Below, piece by piece: positions 17,542-24,322 of a stretch of 38,802 bases of DNA. How positions within the stretch are numbered: position 1 is the stretch's first letter; every line of letters begins with the position of its first letter. A program made the translations under genes and the position numbers. This DNA is from a virus, in the IMG/VR virus record IMGVR_UViG_3300003691_000027, positions 1 through 38,802 of that record; one strand, given 5' to 3'. The notes beneath the pieces were generated by a model. It was given only the letters and a program-made list of their open reading frames with translations. It ran no database searches and was not told where the DNA came from.

Positions 17542-18105
17542 GTGGCTATCAGGAATATTAAGAAGAATCTAGCAGGTATGCAAGATATATTACAAGGGTA
17601 CGGAACCGAGACTCAGGCTAGGGGTTTAGGCACATACACCATAGATAAAGTAGATCTGCCGTTTGCGGTGGCTTCTGTGGCAGCTATGCAGGCGCTGGAT
17701 GTCACTGTGTACACCAGAGCGCGGGTCTACCATACTGAGCTACTTTACACTGATTACATCCATCACAGCACAGACAGCACAGGTGTTTTGCCTGATGTAG
17801 GTGCTGGTTCTTGGCATGTCGCTTCAGCCGCACCAGTTGCAGCCGCATTAACAGGGGCCACACCAGCTGTGTTCGGCAGTAATTCAATTGTCCTTACACA
17901 GACAGGGGCCACAAATGTTACGGCCATCACGGGCATTACAGACAAGACTTATGTAGACGTGTTTTTTGGGGATGGTAATAGCACGTTGAAGGAAACGGGG
18001 ACTTTTGCATTAAGTGGGAGTGTTGACACTACACCAGCTGCCAACACTCACATTCGGTTCTTTGTGTCAAGTGGGGTTCTGTACGAAGTCAGCAGGAGCT
18101 ACTAA
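17542..18105 (+). CDS. Short tail fibre-like protein with spike-type anchor
   Basis: This 187-aa protein is the last gene of the late arm. Residues 10-40 (MQDILQGYGTETQARG, then TYTIDKVD) match in pattern the N-terminus of the beta-helix tailspike (QEDLVFGKGDITQTRNG, then YPLTKIN), which suggests that both proteins dock on the same site of the tail. The middle reads like the short beta domain found after such anchors (VYTRARVYHTELLYTDYI), and the C-terminal 90 residues are Thr- and Ala-rich beta structure. It may be a second, shorter receptor-binding protein or an anchor for a separate fibre. It starts with GTG behind GGAGAG. Its 3' end overlaps the convergent VRR-NUC gene by 39 bp. Confidence 0.6.
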   Translation: MAIRNIKKNLAGMQDILQGYGTETQARGLGTYTIDKVDLPFAVASVAAMQALDVTVYTRARVYHTELLYTDYIHHSTDSTGVLPDVGAGSWHVASAAPVAAALTGATPAVFGSNSIVLTQTGATNVTAITGITDKTYVDVFFGDGNSTLKETGTFALSGSVDTTPAANTHIRFFVSSGVLYEVSRSY

Positions 18106-18363
18106 AGCATTCTGCACTGTTTGCAGATCCCAAGCGACTAAAGCAATACCGTTGCGGTCTCTAATCTCCGAGATATTCCAGTCTTGGAGTTTAGAGGCTT
18201 TATTTTTACCGTACTTAACCTCAACAGCGAAGAACCGGCCCCAATATGTACAACCTACAATATCGGGAATACCGGATCTGTTAGCTACCACAACCTTAAA
18301 AACATAGTGACCTTCACTATCCAGCCATTTTAATATTTTAGACTGTAGCTTCTGTTCGCTCAT
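18067..18363 (-). CDS. VRR-NUC domain nuclease
   Basis: This 98-aa protein is a stand-alone VRR-NUC domain, a PD-(D/E)xK-type fold found in phage Holliday-junction resolvases and repair nucleases. It has the early helix with SEQKLQSKILKWL, then RSGIPDIVG (catalytic Asp34), FFAVEVKYGK (Glu48 and Lys50), and a Gln/Trp helix KLQDWNISEI. It would resolve branched DNA made during replication and recombination before packaging. It is the last gene of the - arm, downstream of ligase and helicase genes, and its end overlaps the convergent late-arm gene. No terminator was seen between the two converging arms. Confidence 0.82.
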   Translation of the reverse strand: MSEQKLQSKILKWLDSEGHYVFKVVVANRSGIPDIVGCTYWGRFFAVEVKYGKNKASKLQDWNISEIRDRNGIALVAWDLQTVQNALVAPADFVQNPT

Positions 18364-18556
18364 TGAAGACTTTCTCCATTAATTCTTGCTTGGTTCGTAC
18401 CAAAGTACCTACGTCGTAGTAAATATCCCCCTTACTGAATGATACCATAGTAACCGTACCCTCACCGTTAGCTGTCTGCTTAATATGCACAGCGTACACC
18501 TGCTTCATAACGGGTTCGTTGTTCTCCATGATCCATGCTGTATCGTAAACGTTCAT
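18338..18556 (-). CDS. Hypothetical 72-aa protein
   Basis: The family is not recognised. The sequence is mixed alpha/beta with strands (MKQVYAVHIKQTANGEGTVTMVSF) followed by a helix ending EKVFNERTEATV, and looks like a small soluble protein. It overlaps both the ligase gene (ATGA) and the VRR-NUC gene (26 bp), so it belongs to the replication operon. Co-translation with ligase and nuclease suggests a part in DNA metabolism, without direct evidence. Confidence 0.6.
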   Translation of the reverse strand: MNVYDTAWIMENNEPVMKQVYAVHIKQTANGEGTVTMVSFSKGDIYYDVGTLVRTKQELMEKVFNERTEATV

Positions 18557-19347
18557 GTATCGTCCTTATGTCTAAATCCGATGAATGAAGGGAATCGTGG
18601 GACACCCTTCTTGCTCAGTTCTTGGTACTTAAACTTAGCTAACTTGTTTATTGTGTCACCTTCCCAGATCTCTTTACGTTGTGCTTCGGTAAAGCCCGTG
18701 CCGATGTTAAATTCGATACCTTCAAATTGTACAACTAACGCACCTAAAGTATCGCCAGCACTGCCATCTTTTCTGATTAGCTCGTCCATGTCAATAACCA
18801 GTGCTTCAGCATCGATAAAATGCTTCAGTTTCAGCATTCCGCCTTCTTTTAACGTGCTTCTACCGTTCTTATATTCTGCGTTAGGCGCTCGAACAATAGC
18901 ACCCTCGTAACCTTGCTTTACCCACTCATTCCACCAATACTTAGCTCTGTTAGCGTTCCTGATTAACACTGACTCAACAACTTCAACGAAATCTGCCCGT
19001 TTAGGTGTGTGTTGCAGATCAGTCATACGGGTTATGTATGGGCCTTCTGCTTTGTACGCATCAAATACAACATACCTGAAATCTGGCTCTCCTTTAATCG
19101 TCATAATAGCAGACTGTACGTCATTGAAGTCCCCGTTTAACATTAGCTCCCCATCCAGACCGTCTAGCTCGTGCAACTGTGCCATGCGCTGAACATGCCG
19201 GTTTGGGATTAACTTTCCCGTCCTGCTATATGCGATCCCGTCCACCATTAAACACCTTATACCGTCCAGCTTAGGCGACATAATAACAGGGTAGTTTAAA
19301 TCTGCGAGGTCTGGAACTACCCCACACGCTAACATCGGTTTAATCAT
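18553..19347 (-). CDS. ATP-dependent DNA ligase
   Basis: This 264-aa ligase seals nicks in phage DNA using ATP. Nucleotidyltransferase motifs are in order: motif I SPKLDGIRC with the adenylated Lys26; RTGK at 42-45; motif III LDGELML at 64-70; motif IIIa YVVFDAY at 92-98; motif IV GYEGAIVR at 146-153; motif V MLKLKHF at 171-177. A short OB-like C-terminal region follows. It is smaller than T7 ligase (359 aa) and close to minimal viral ligases, so it probably relies on a reduced DNA-binding surface. It overlaps the helicase gene upstream by ATGA. Confidence 0.93.
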   Translation of the reverse strand: MIKPMLACGVVPDLADLNYPVIMSPKLDGIRCLMVDGIAYSRTGKLIPNRHVQRMAQLHELDGLDGELMLNGDFNDVQSAIMTIKGEPDFRYVVFDAYKAEGPYITRMTDLQHTPKRADFVEVVESVLIRNANRAKYWWNEWVKQGYEGAIVRAPNAEYKNGRSTLKEGGMLKLKHFIDAEALVIDMDELIRKDGSAGDTLGALVVQFEGIEFNIGTGFTEAQRKEIWEGDTINKLAKFKYQELSKKGVPRFPSFIGFRHKDDT

Positions 19348-20525
19348 AATTTAATCCTTGTGAATACGCTATCTACGAAGTTTTTCTTGTTTATTGCTAC
19401 TGTTTTGTACGCTTGACTGCTTATAGCGCCTTTAACTAACATATAATGAACCACTATAGGGTCTACCCGTTCCATGTTAGCTTGTCTGGCCCTGCGCTGT
19501 GTGTGTTTAGCTGTGCTAAAGTCGTGACTATAAATCACTAGATCGTCATACATGCTCAAATCCACCCCTTCGGCATTACTTGTAGCCTGTAATATTACGG
19601 CTTTACTGAAAGCATAGCGAAGTTTCACACCTTCCTGAATGTAGTTGTACATTATAACCAGTTTACCGTGGTCGCCGAAGGTTTCTCTGATGTAATTGAG
19701 CTTCTCGCAGTTATCTAATGTTACGTACTGATCTTTTAACTTAGCTACACCGCCTTCCAGCATGTGCAACGAGGTACGCAACTTCATCGTTGTATCACAT
19801 ACAAGCGTACCAGCCTTAAGCTCTACAAGCTGGTGATCCATCAACTCGTTGTATACATGCTTTGTAGCGTCATCCAGAGTAATGTAGTGTAGCTTGTCTT
19901 CTGGTTCCTGCTTGAAACCTAGCTCTTTGCGAGTAACAGTTATCATAAGGTGCTCGAAGCAAGCGGTTACTTCTGCTGTGTGGCATTTGTCGTACTGGGC
20001 TATTTTTACCCCGTTTATTTGAATACTATAAGGTCTGCCGTACTTCTTGAACCAAGCGTAGAAGTTTTTGACCTCTTTCCAAGGTGAGTATGAGCTGAGC
20101 GCCAGCTGGTGATACACCATCTGCGGCCCTTGAGCGTGTGGCGTAGCGCTACAGTAAATTATGGGCCTGTTGACACACAACTTTTTAATACTCTTCCACG
20201 TAGCCGATGGCTTAGGGTACGAACTAACAAAGTTATGCGCCTCGTCGACAATAACCAGATCGTGCGGAACTTGGTTCTTAGCCTTGCCGAACGTGGTTAC
20301 TGTAAAATGCCCGTCGTGAGGGAGTTTAGCTAAAGTAGATTCCCAGCCTTCAACTGCTTTGCGCTTTGTGATAACTAGTATTGTTTTAGTGTAACGCCCA
20401 GCAGCGATAATAGCAGCAATAGTCTTACCTGTACGCTCCTCCCCTGCTAAGTAAGCAATACTGTACGCCTCAAGCTTAGCTCCTACAGCGTTAGCTAATT
20501 CATATTGGTGCGGGTAAGGTGTCAT
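19344..20525 (-). CDS. SF2 helicase (DEAH box)
   Basis: This 393-aa protein carries superfamily 2 helicase motifs: PYPHQ (Q-like motif, residues 3-7), Walker A LAGEERTGKT (26-35), motif Ia VITKRKAVEGW, Walker B and DEAH at VIVDEAHNF (91-99), motif III YCSATPHAQG, and motif VI TQRRARQAN near the C-terminus. It lacks a large accessory domain and resembles the compact SNF2/UvsW-like helicases of phages, which remodel forks or recombination intermediates. The ATG at 20525 is chosen because it makes ATGA with the preceding gene. A longer form from 20561 would overlap that gene. It is followed by ligase and nuclease genes in the same operon. Confidence 0.87.
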   Translation of the reverse strand: MTPYPHQYELANAVGAKLEAYSIAYLAGEERTGKTIAAIIAAGRYTKTILVITKRKAVEGWESTLAKLPHDGHFTVTTFGKAKNQVPHDLVIVDEAHNFVSSYPKPSATWKSIKKLCVNRPIIYCSATPHAQGPQMVYHQLALSSYSPWKEVKNFYAWFKKYGRPYSIQINGVKIAQYDKCHTAEVTACFEHLMITVTRKELGFKQEPEDKLHYITLDDATKHVYNELMDHQLVELKAGTLVCDTTMKLRTSLHMLEGGVAKLKDQYVTLDNCEKLNYIRETFGDHGKLVIMYNYIQEGVKLRYAFSKAVILQATSNAEGVDLSMYDDLVIYSHDFSTAKHTQRRARQANMERVDPIVVHYMLVKGAISSQAYKTVAINKKNFVDSVFTRIKL

Positions 20526-20707
20526 TTCTTTGAGTGCTCCAATTCGTGTTTGAGTAACCACTCTACGCTACGTGGCTTGTAATATTCTGCATCGTATAAT
20601 AATACGTCTGGTTTAGTAGGCGCTGGTGGCTCAGGCTGGTGTAGCCTTGCCTCCACACCAACAATCGCAGTACCTAAAGCAATTGCACCATACGCGATAA
20701 GTCTCAT
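20522..20707 (-). CDS. Small membrane-anchored protein, 61 aa
   Basis: Residues 1-20 (MRLIAYGAIALGTAIVGVEA) form a signal anchor or signal peptide. A Pro-rich stretch (PEPPAPTKP) and a charged helical tail (EWLLKHELEHSKK) follow. The family is not recognised. The build suggests a small inner-membrane protein with a periplasmic tail; if residues to VEA are cleaved it could be exported. It lies between replication genes with 4-base overlaps on both sides, so it is expressed early with them. A superinfection-exclusion role is possible but there is no direct support. Confidence 0.6.
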   Translation of the reverse strand: MRLIAYGAIALGTAIVGVEARLHQPEPPAPTKPDVLLYDAEYYKPRSVEWLLKHELEHSKK

Positions 20708-20907
20708 GGTGAATACTCCTTCAGGTTATTACGTCTAACTAATTCTTGATGGATTAGATAGGAGTAGGACGTGGTTAATGGTACGTTAGAGCCTTTAAAT
20801 ACAAACCTACCTTCCGTCAGCGTGATTGTACCTACGCTAGTATTAAGGCCGCTATCTAACTTAACTAGGTAATTGTATACGCCTTCCCTCATGTCAATAA
20901 ATTCCAT
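20704..20907 (-). CDS. Hypothetical 67-aa protein
   Basis: This is a small soluble protein of unrecognised family. It reads as beta strands (YNYLVKLDSGL, VGTITLTEGRFVFKG) followed by a helix (SYLIHQELVRRNNL). The ATG at 20907 precedes FIDMREG; an internal ATG six codons later is an alternative. It overlaps the small membrane-protein gene by 4 bases and belongs to the replication-arm operon. Confidence 0.55.
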   Translation of the reverse strand: MEFIDMREGVYNYLVKLDSGLNTSVGTITLTEGRFVFKGSNVPLTTSYSYLIHQELVRRNNLKEYSP

Positions 20908-20922
20908 GTTTACCCTTCAATA

Positions 20923-21072
20923 TCATTGATACGTGGACAGTGCGTCAGATTCAGAGCTAATTAACCCGTTAATCTTTGCACACTCCCAGTATCCGGCCCA
21001 CAACGTAAAAGTATTCCGGCCACTAAATTTGTATTCGCCGTTAGGCTCTCTGAGTTCGCTTACTGTTTTCAT
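20923..21072 (-). CDS. Hypothetical 49-aa protein
   Basis: A short open frame from ATG at 21072 reads MKTVSELREPNGEYKFSGRN, continues with a Trp-rich stretch (TLWAGYWECAKINGLI), and ends at TGA 20923. It fills most of an otherwise empty gap in a tightly packed operon, has a plausible upstream AAGGATAACCGG, and its start follows the attC-like site by about 30 bases. No family is recognised. Confidence rests on gap filling and a natural composition. Confidence 0.45.
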   Translation of the reverse strand: MKTVSELREPNGEYKFSGRNTFTLWAGYWECAKINGLISSESDALSTYQ

Positions 21073-21103
21073 CCGGTTATCCTTGCGCAAATCATCAATG
21101 AAA

Positions 21104-21162
21104 ATATAACAAGTCGTTCAAAGCGATTCGCTATCGCTCGCGTTTTAACTTTGGCGTTATGT
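21104..21162. other. Integron attC-like site (59 bp)
   Basis: On the + strand the outer boxes are ATATAAC (21104-21110) and GTTATGT (21156-21162). Each matches the attC core consensus RYYYAAC / GTTRRRY at 6 of 7 positions, and they pair with each other at 6 of 7. Inside, CAAAG (21119-21123) pairs with CTTTG (21149-21153), and GCGAT/ATCGC (21123-21127, 21133-21137) makes a terminal hairpin. TAACAAGTCGTTCAAAGC reads like the left side of the aadA1 cassette attC (from memory TAACAATTCGTTCAAGC), and TTTGGCGTTATG like the right side. The TAA of the adjacent - strand gene lies in the GTTATGT box. Orientation is not settled. Confidence 0.55.
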
Positions 21163-21303
21163 TTCTAGTAAAAGCTCAACTTCTTTATCTATCGATCTGT
21201 CATTAATTGAATCGTTGTCAACTAGGAATCTCAACTGAGCCTCAAGAGCTTCAATCCTGTGAGCGGCTACCTTACCATTACATCCGCAACAATGGATATT
21301 CAT
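21157..21303 (-). CDS. Small Cys-rich N-terminal protein, 48 aa
   Basis: The ATG at 21303 shares a base with the stop of the upstream nuclease gene (TAATG), so the start is well set. The product begins MNIHCCGCNGKVAAHRIEAL, a Cys/His cluster that could bind zinc, followed by a short helix and an acidic end (DKEVELLLET). The family is not recognised. Its stop codon lies inside the right box of the attC-like site, which resembles the position of a stop codon in a gene cassette. Confidence 0.55.
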   Translation of the reverse strand: MNIHCCGCNGKVAAHRIEALEAQLRFLVDNDSINDRSIDKEVELLLET

Positions 21304-22094
21304 TATAGATCCTTAACAGCGTGGCAAGGGTACACTGGGCAATACCGTGCATCGCATAAGTATTGATTTGGGTTAGGTCGCAATATTGTCTCAATCGGCG
21401 CTATATCTTTATGTACTAAGTCCAGCGTGTCTAAGATAATGTTGATACGGGCTTTAGCTTGCTCAATGTTGGGCATGAGAGTAAGAATCGACCCCTCAAC
21501 ACCAGACTTCTTGAGTACGACATTCTGGATCAGGTTGTGCTCAACAGTCTTGCCGTTTGCCTGAGCTAACATCTTATAGATGGACTGCTGCGTGGTGTGC
21601 GCCTGCGCTGAAGTTTTACGCTTGCCGGTCTTCAGATCCCCGATTGTGTTATCACTACGGTAATCTAAAGTACCGGCTACCTCACTCACCATAGGGTGAT
21701 CGATAGGGATACTGAAGAACTCCTCCACCGCGTTAGGTATTTTTGTGAACGGTAGAATATCTTCTACAAACGACTCAGTGCCTTTGAATATCTCTACCGC
21801 TACTGTGCCTTCGGTCTCGTCCTTATCATAGCTAACACCGTCATGCGTCTGCTCTTTCCACGACTCCATTGCTGCATCGACAGCTGCTGGCACGTTCGAG
21901 TCTTTCTTACCTGAAGCCATGGCTTCAGTCCAGATATTCTCAGCCGCTGAGTGTATGGCTGTTCCCAGACATGCCCGACTGTTCGGTGTACCAGTCACTC
22001 CCTCAAGATGTTGAGAACCCCACTTGTAAGCACACGAGAAGAAACTATCCACCGATGAAGGCCGGATTCTAATTTTGTCGTTGTTAATCTTCAT
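21303..22094 (-). CDS. PD-(D/E)XK exonuclease, Cas4/AddB-like with Fe-S cysteines
   Basis: This 263-aa protein is a RecB/Cas4-like nuclease. Residues 13-24 (SSVDSFFSCAYK) hold the first cysteine (Cys21). LGTAIHSAAE (43-52) is the conserved GxxxH region. EVAGTLDYR (138-146) gives catalytic Asp144, and IGDLKTGK (151-158) gives Asp153 and Lys155. QQSIYKMLA (169-177) is the QxxxY helix. At the end are Cys247, Cys252 and Cys257 in CDARYCPVYPC. One N-terminal and three C-terminal cysteines are the arrangement of the iron-sulfur staple in Cas4, AddB and Dna2 nucleases. It probably processes DNA ends in replication or recombination, filling the place of the T7 gp6 exonuclease. It lies directly downstream of the polymerase operon start. 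Confidence 0.85.
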   Translation of the reverse strand: MKINNDKIRIRPSSVDSFFSCAYKWGSQHLEGVTGTPNSRACLGTAIHSAAENIWTEAMASGKKDSNVPAAVDAAMESWKEQTHDGVSYDKDETEGTVAVEIFKGTESFVEDILPFTKIPNAVEEFFSIPIDHPMVSEVAGTLDYRSDNTIGDLKTGKRKTSAQAHTTQQSIYKMLAQANGKTVEHNLIQNVVLKKSGVEGSILTLMPNIEQAKARINIILDTLDLVHKDIAPIETILRPNPNQYLCDARYCPVYPCHAVKDL

Positions 22095-22345
22095 TTAACA
22101 CCTGCCTGTAATGTGTGTGGTGTGTGGTGTGTGATAGGGTCTACCCAGCACTTGAAAGTACCTAGTGGTTCTCCATCTTTGAATTCAAAGCCTCTACTAT
22201 TACCTAGTTCATCAATCGATGATATAGTGAGCTCGCTGTCAATGTCGTTTACATTACTTTCGATGTCGTCTATGAAGTTCCTAGCTCCTCTAGGAACTCT
22301 AGGAACTCTGCTGGACACGCGTTTAATATCTGTTCGTTTGCTCAT
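22091..22345 (-). CDS. Hypothetical 84-aa protein after polymerase
   Basis: The family is not recognised. The N-terminus is basic (MSKRTDIKRVSSRVPRVPRG) and the middle acidic (DDIESNVNDIDSELTISSID), ending in a small beta segment (GEPLGTFKCWVDP) and a His/Thr-rich tail coded by a GT-rich run at 22111-22133. The ATG has a good Shine-Dalgarno (CAGGAG). A palindrome and a -10-like box lie just upstream, so this gene may have its own promoter in addition to read-through from the polymerase gene. It overlaps the nuclease gene by 4 bases. Confidence 0.55.
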   Translation of the reverse strand: MSKRTDIKRVSSRVPRVPRGARNFIDDIESNVNDIDSELTISSIDELGNSRGFEFKDGEPLGTFKCWVDPITHHTPHTLQAGVK

Positions 22346-22356
22346 AAGTGTAACTC

Positions 22357-22378
22357 CTGTGATTTAAATTACAGTATA
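22357..22378 (-). promoter_or_regulatory. Candidate -10 box with 18-bp palindromic operator
   Basis: On the - strand a TATACT box (22373-22378) is followed by CTGTAATTTAAATCACAG (22357-22374), an 18-bp sequence that matches its own reverse complement at 16 of 18 positions. It then leads to the Shine-Dalgarno of the 84-aa gene. A dyad placed over the start of transcription is typical of an operator. No clear -35 box was found, so the promoter part is weak. Confidence 0.35.
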
Positions 22379-22398
22379 CAACAAATTTATTAAGTTAC

Positions 22399-24012
22399 TT
22401 ATACCGTTATGGAATATAGGAAGTCACCTTTCTCTATACCGCCCCAGTTATACCCTACACGCACTTCTACTGGCATAGGTAAATCTGAAATCTGGAAGCA
22501 CTTTGACATCTCAGTCCACGCTTCCTGCATTGTGTCTGCTAACTGCTTAGCCACTGGTTCGTAAATAGCCGGATCGGACGGGCAATCCAGAATGTAGCTA
22601 TCGTGGATAAAGTTTACAAGTTGTACATCTTCAGGCAGGTTCAAGTAATGCAGAGCTAACTTAGCTACCTCAGCACCAGCGCCTTGATTCTCAATATTTA
22701 GCTGATCTGTCATTAGCTTGCCGGTGTATGGACGACCTAGTGGGGTGTGTCCTAAGCGGCCCTTGCGCCATGCTGCAATACCGCGCTGCTGCCACGCCGC
22801 AATCTCACGCCATAAGCTTAGCCACCTAGCCTTAGCACGTTGGGTGTCTGCTCGTTTAGCCTGTGTACCCACACTCTTGAGCAGTATAGATATAATCATA
22901 TCCACACCACCACCGTACAATAAGTTAAAGTTATAAGTCTTAGTGATTTGCCTGTGCTCTGGTGTCCAGTCGTCGCCGAAGATCATCTTAGCTACGAAGC
23001 CGTGCAGATCCGCACCTTCGCGGAACAGCTCAGCCATAAGCTCACAGTTCACAATAGCGCAGATTGTCCGCAGCTCAAGTTGCGCATAATCTGAGAACAC
23101 AAGCACTCGTCCATTGTCAGGCGTGTAACCAAACACTCGCTTAAGCGCTCTCGGTATCTGCTGTAGGTTGTCATCACTGGATGTTAAGCGGCCTGACTTA
23201 GCTGAAGGCTTAAATTTACCTAGGACTCTAGGTTTGTCATACTTCTTGAGGAAGCTGAGTTGTTTCTTTAGTTTCTTTGTTTCGCGGATTTTAGCGGCTT
23301 CAGTGTTGCCATCCGCTATCATAGCAGCAAGTGCTAGATCATCAGATTCTGTACTGCCTAGATGTGCTCTAACCTGCTGCCACGAGTTAACATTAATCTT
23401 GACACCAATCTCTTCAATACGGGCTGTGTTAGCTACGGTCATTTCTGCTATGCGCTGCTGGTCTACTGGCATACCGTTCCATTGGAAGTCTAAGCATTTG
23501 CGTAGAACGTGCATATCTAATGAATAGCTAGGTGATTCCTGATTAACTAACTCCCACAATGCAGGCATGTGCTGCACGTCGATAGATGCGTACTGTAGTT
23601 GCTCCGGTGTCAGAATCTCGGCAGACCAGTCAGTCTTTTGAAGTTTCTTCTTATCTAAACCAGCCCTTATATATGGGTCGTAGCCTAGCAACGTTTCCAG
23701 CACGGCATCTAATGAGAATGCAGCGTTGCGAGGTAGTGCTATGCGGGATAGTAAGAATGTGCAATCCAGTCTGTTAGGTATCCAGCGTGTGCCGGTCTGT
23801 TGCTGGATTGTTGTTATGTCGTAGTGTGCGTTATGCCATACAGTGTGATGCTGGCCGATAAACATAGCTAACTCATGTGGATCGGGCCACCTTATAAGTA
23901 CAGGTTCGTCCCAACCCTTCTGCATGAGCTGTAATAAGCTTATCTTACCGTAGAATCCGCACGTTTCTGTATCGCAGAACAAAGGCAGTTCTGGATCTGT
24001 TTGTACGTCCAT
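22399..24012 (-). CDS. DNA polymerase, family A
   Basis: This 537-aa replicative polymerase has a 3'-5' exonuclease domain: DTE at 14-16 (Exo I), NAHYD at 61-65 (Exo II) and YASID at 141-145 (Exo III). The polymerase domain has motif A DYAQLELR (308-315), motif B RQITKTYNFNLLYG (354-367; Lys358, Phe362, Tyr366) and motif C HDS (470-472). Phe362 corresponds to E. coli Pol I Phe762. Motif C has Ser where HDE is usual; the metal-binding Asp471 is kept. The ATG at 24012 is chosen because CAGGAGT stands in front of it; a longer form to 24096 would run into the neighbour. No 5'-nuclease domain is present, as in other phage polymerases. Confidence 0.94.
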   Translation of the reverse strand: MDVQTDPELPLFCDTETCGFYGKISLLQLMQKGWDEPVLIRWPDPHELAMFIGQHHTVWHNAHYDITTIQQQTGTRWIPNRLDCTFLLSRIALPRNAAFSLDAVLETLLGYDPYIRAGLDKKKLQKTDWSAEILTPEQLQYASIDVQHMPALWELVNQESPSYSLDMHVLRKCLDFQWNGMPVDQQRIAEMTVANTARIEEIGVKINVNSWQQVRAHLGSTESDDLALAAMIADGNTEAAKIRETKKLKKQLSFLKKYDKPRVLGKFKPSAKSGRLTSSDDNLQQIPRALKRVFGYTPDNGRVLVFSDYAQLELRTICAIVNCELMAELFREGADLHGFVAKMIFGDDWTPEHRQITKTYNFNLLYGGGVDMIISILLKSVGTQAKRADTQRAKARWLSLWREIAAWQQRGIAAWRKGRLGHTPLGRPYTGKLMTDQLNIENQGAGAEVAKLALHYLNLPEDVQLVNFIHDSYILDCPSDPAIYEPVAKQLADTMQEAWTEMSKCFQISDLPMPVEVRVGYNWGGIEKGDFLYSITV

Positions 24013-24055
24013 TATTACTCCTGAGAATGGTGATAACCACCGTAAGTTTATGTGT

Positions 24056-24322
24056 TTATGCGTGTAAGTTAGGCACTGTAGCTGATATAGTACCACCGTT
24101 GGCCGTTACTTCAATACTAAAGAAATCTTTTATTGCTGCTTGGTTGTAATTACCTGACTCTGTGATAGTACCTACCAGCTCTAATTTATCAGGTTCGTCA
24201 CCTTGCTTAATCAGCACTGTACCTGTTGATGACATCACAATAGTGAAGTCTGGTGCTATCTTACCACGATCCCTGAATACTGTCTCGCTTACTGTGCTTG
24301 TTGCTGCATCAATAATAATCAT
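24056..24322 (-). CDS. Small beta-rich protein in fibre cassette, 88 aa
   Basis: The family is not recognised. The sequence is wholly beta in character (TSTVSETVFRDRG, FTIVMSSTGTVLIKQG, FFSIEVTANGGTISATVPN), similar to small virion or fibre-tip domains and unlike its replication neighbours. Its start overlaps the stop of the spike-like gene by ATGA, so it is co-translated with it and is likely a chaperone, tip or companion of that protein. It ends 43 bases before the polymerase start. Confidence 0.6.
   Translation of the reverse strand: MIIIDAATSTVSETVFRDRGKIAPDFTIVMSSTGTVLIKQGDEPDKLELVGTITESGNYNQAAIKDFFSIEVTANGGTISATVPNLHA

Noticed and set aside
22111-22133. GT-rich low-complexity run
   Set aside because: Explained by the Thr/His-coding 3' end of the 84-aa gene; no separate structure.
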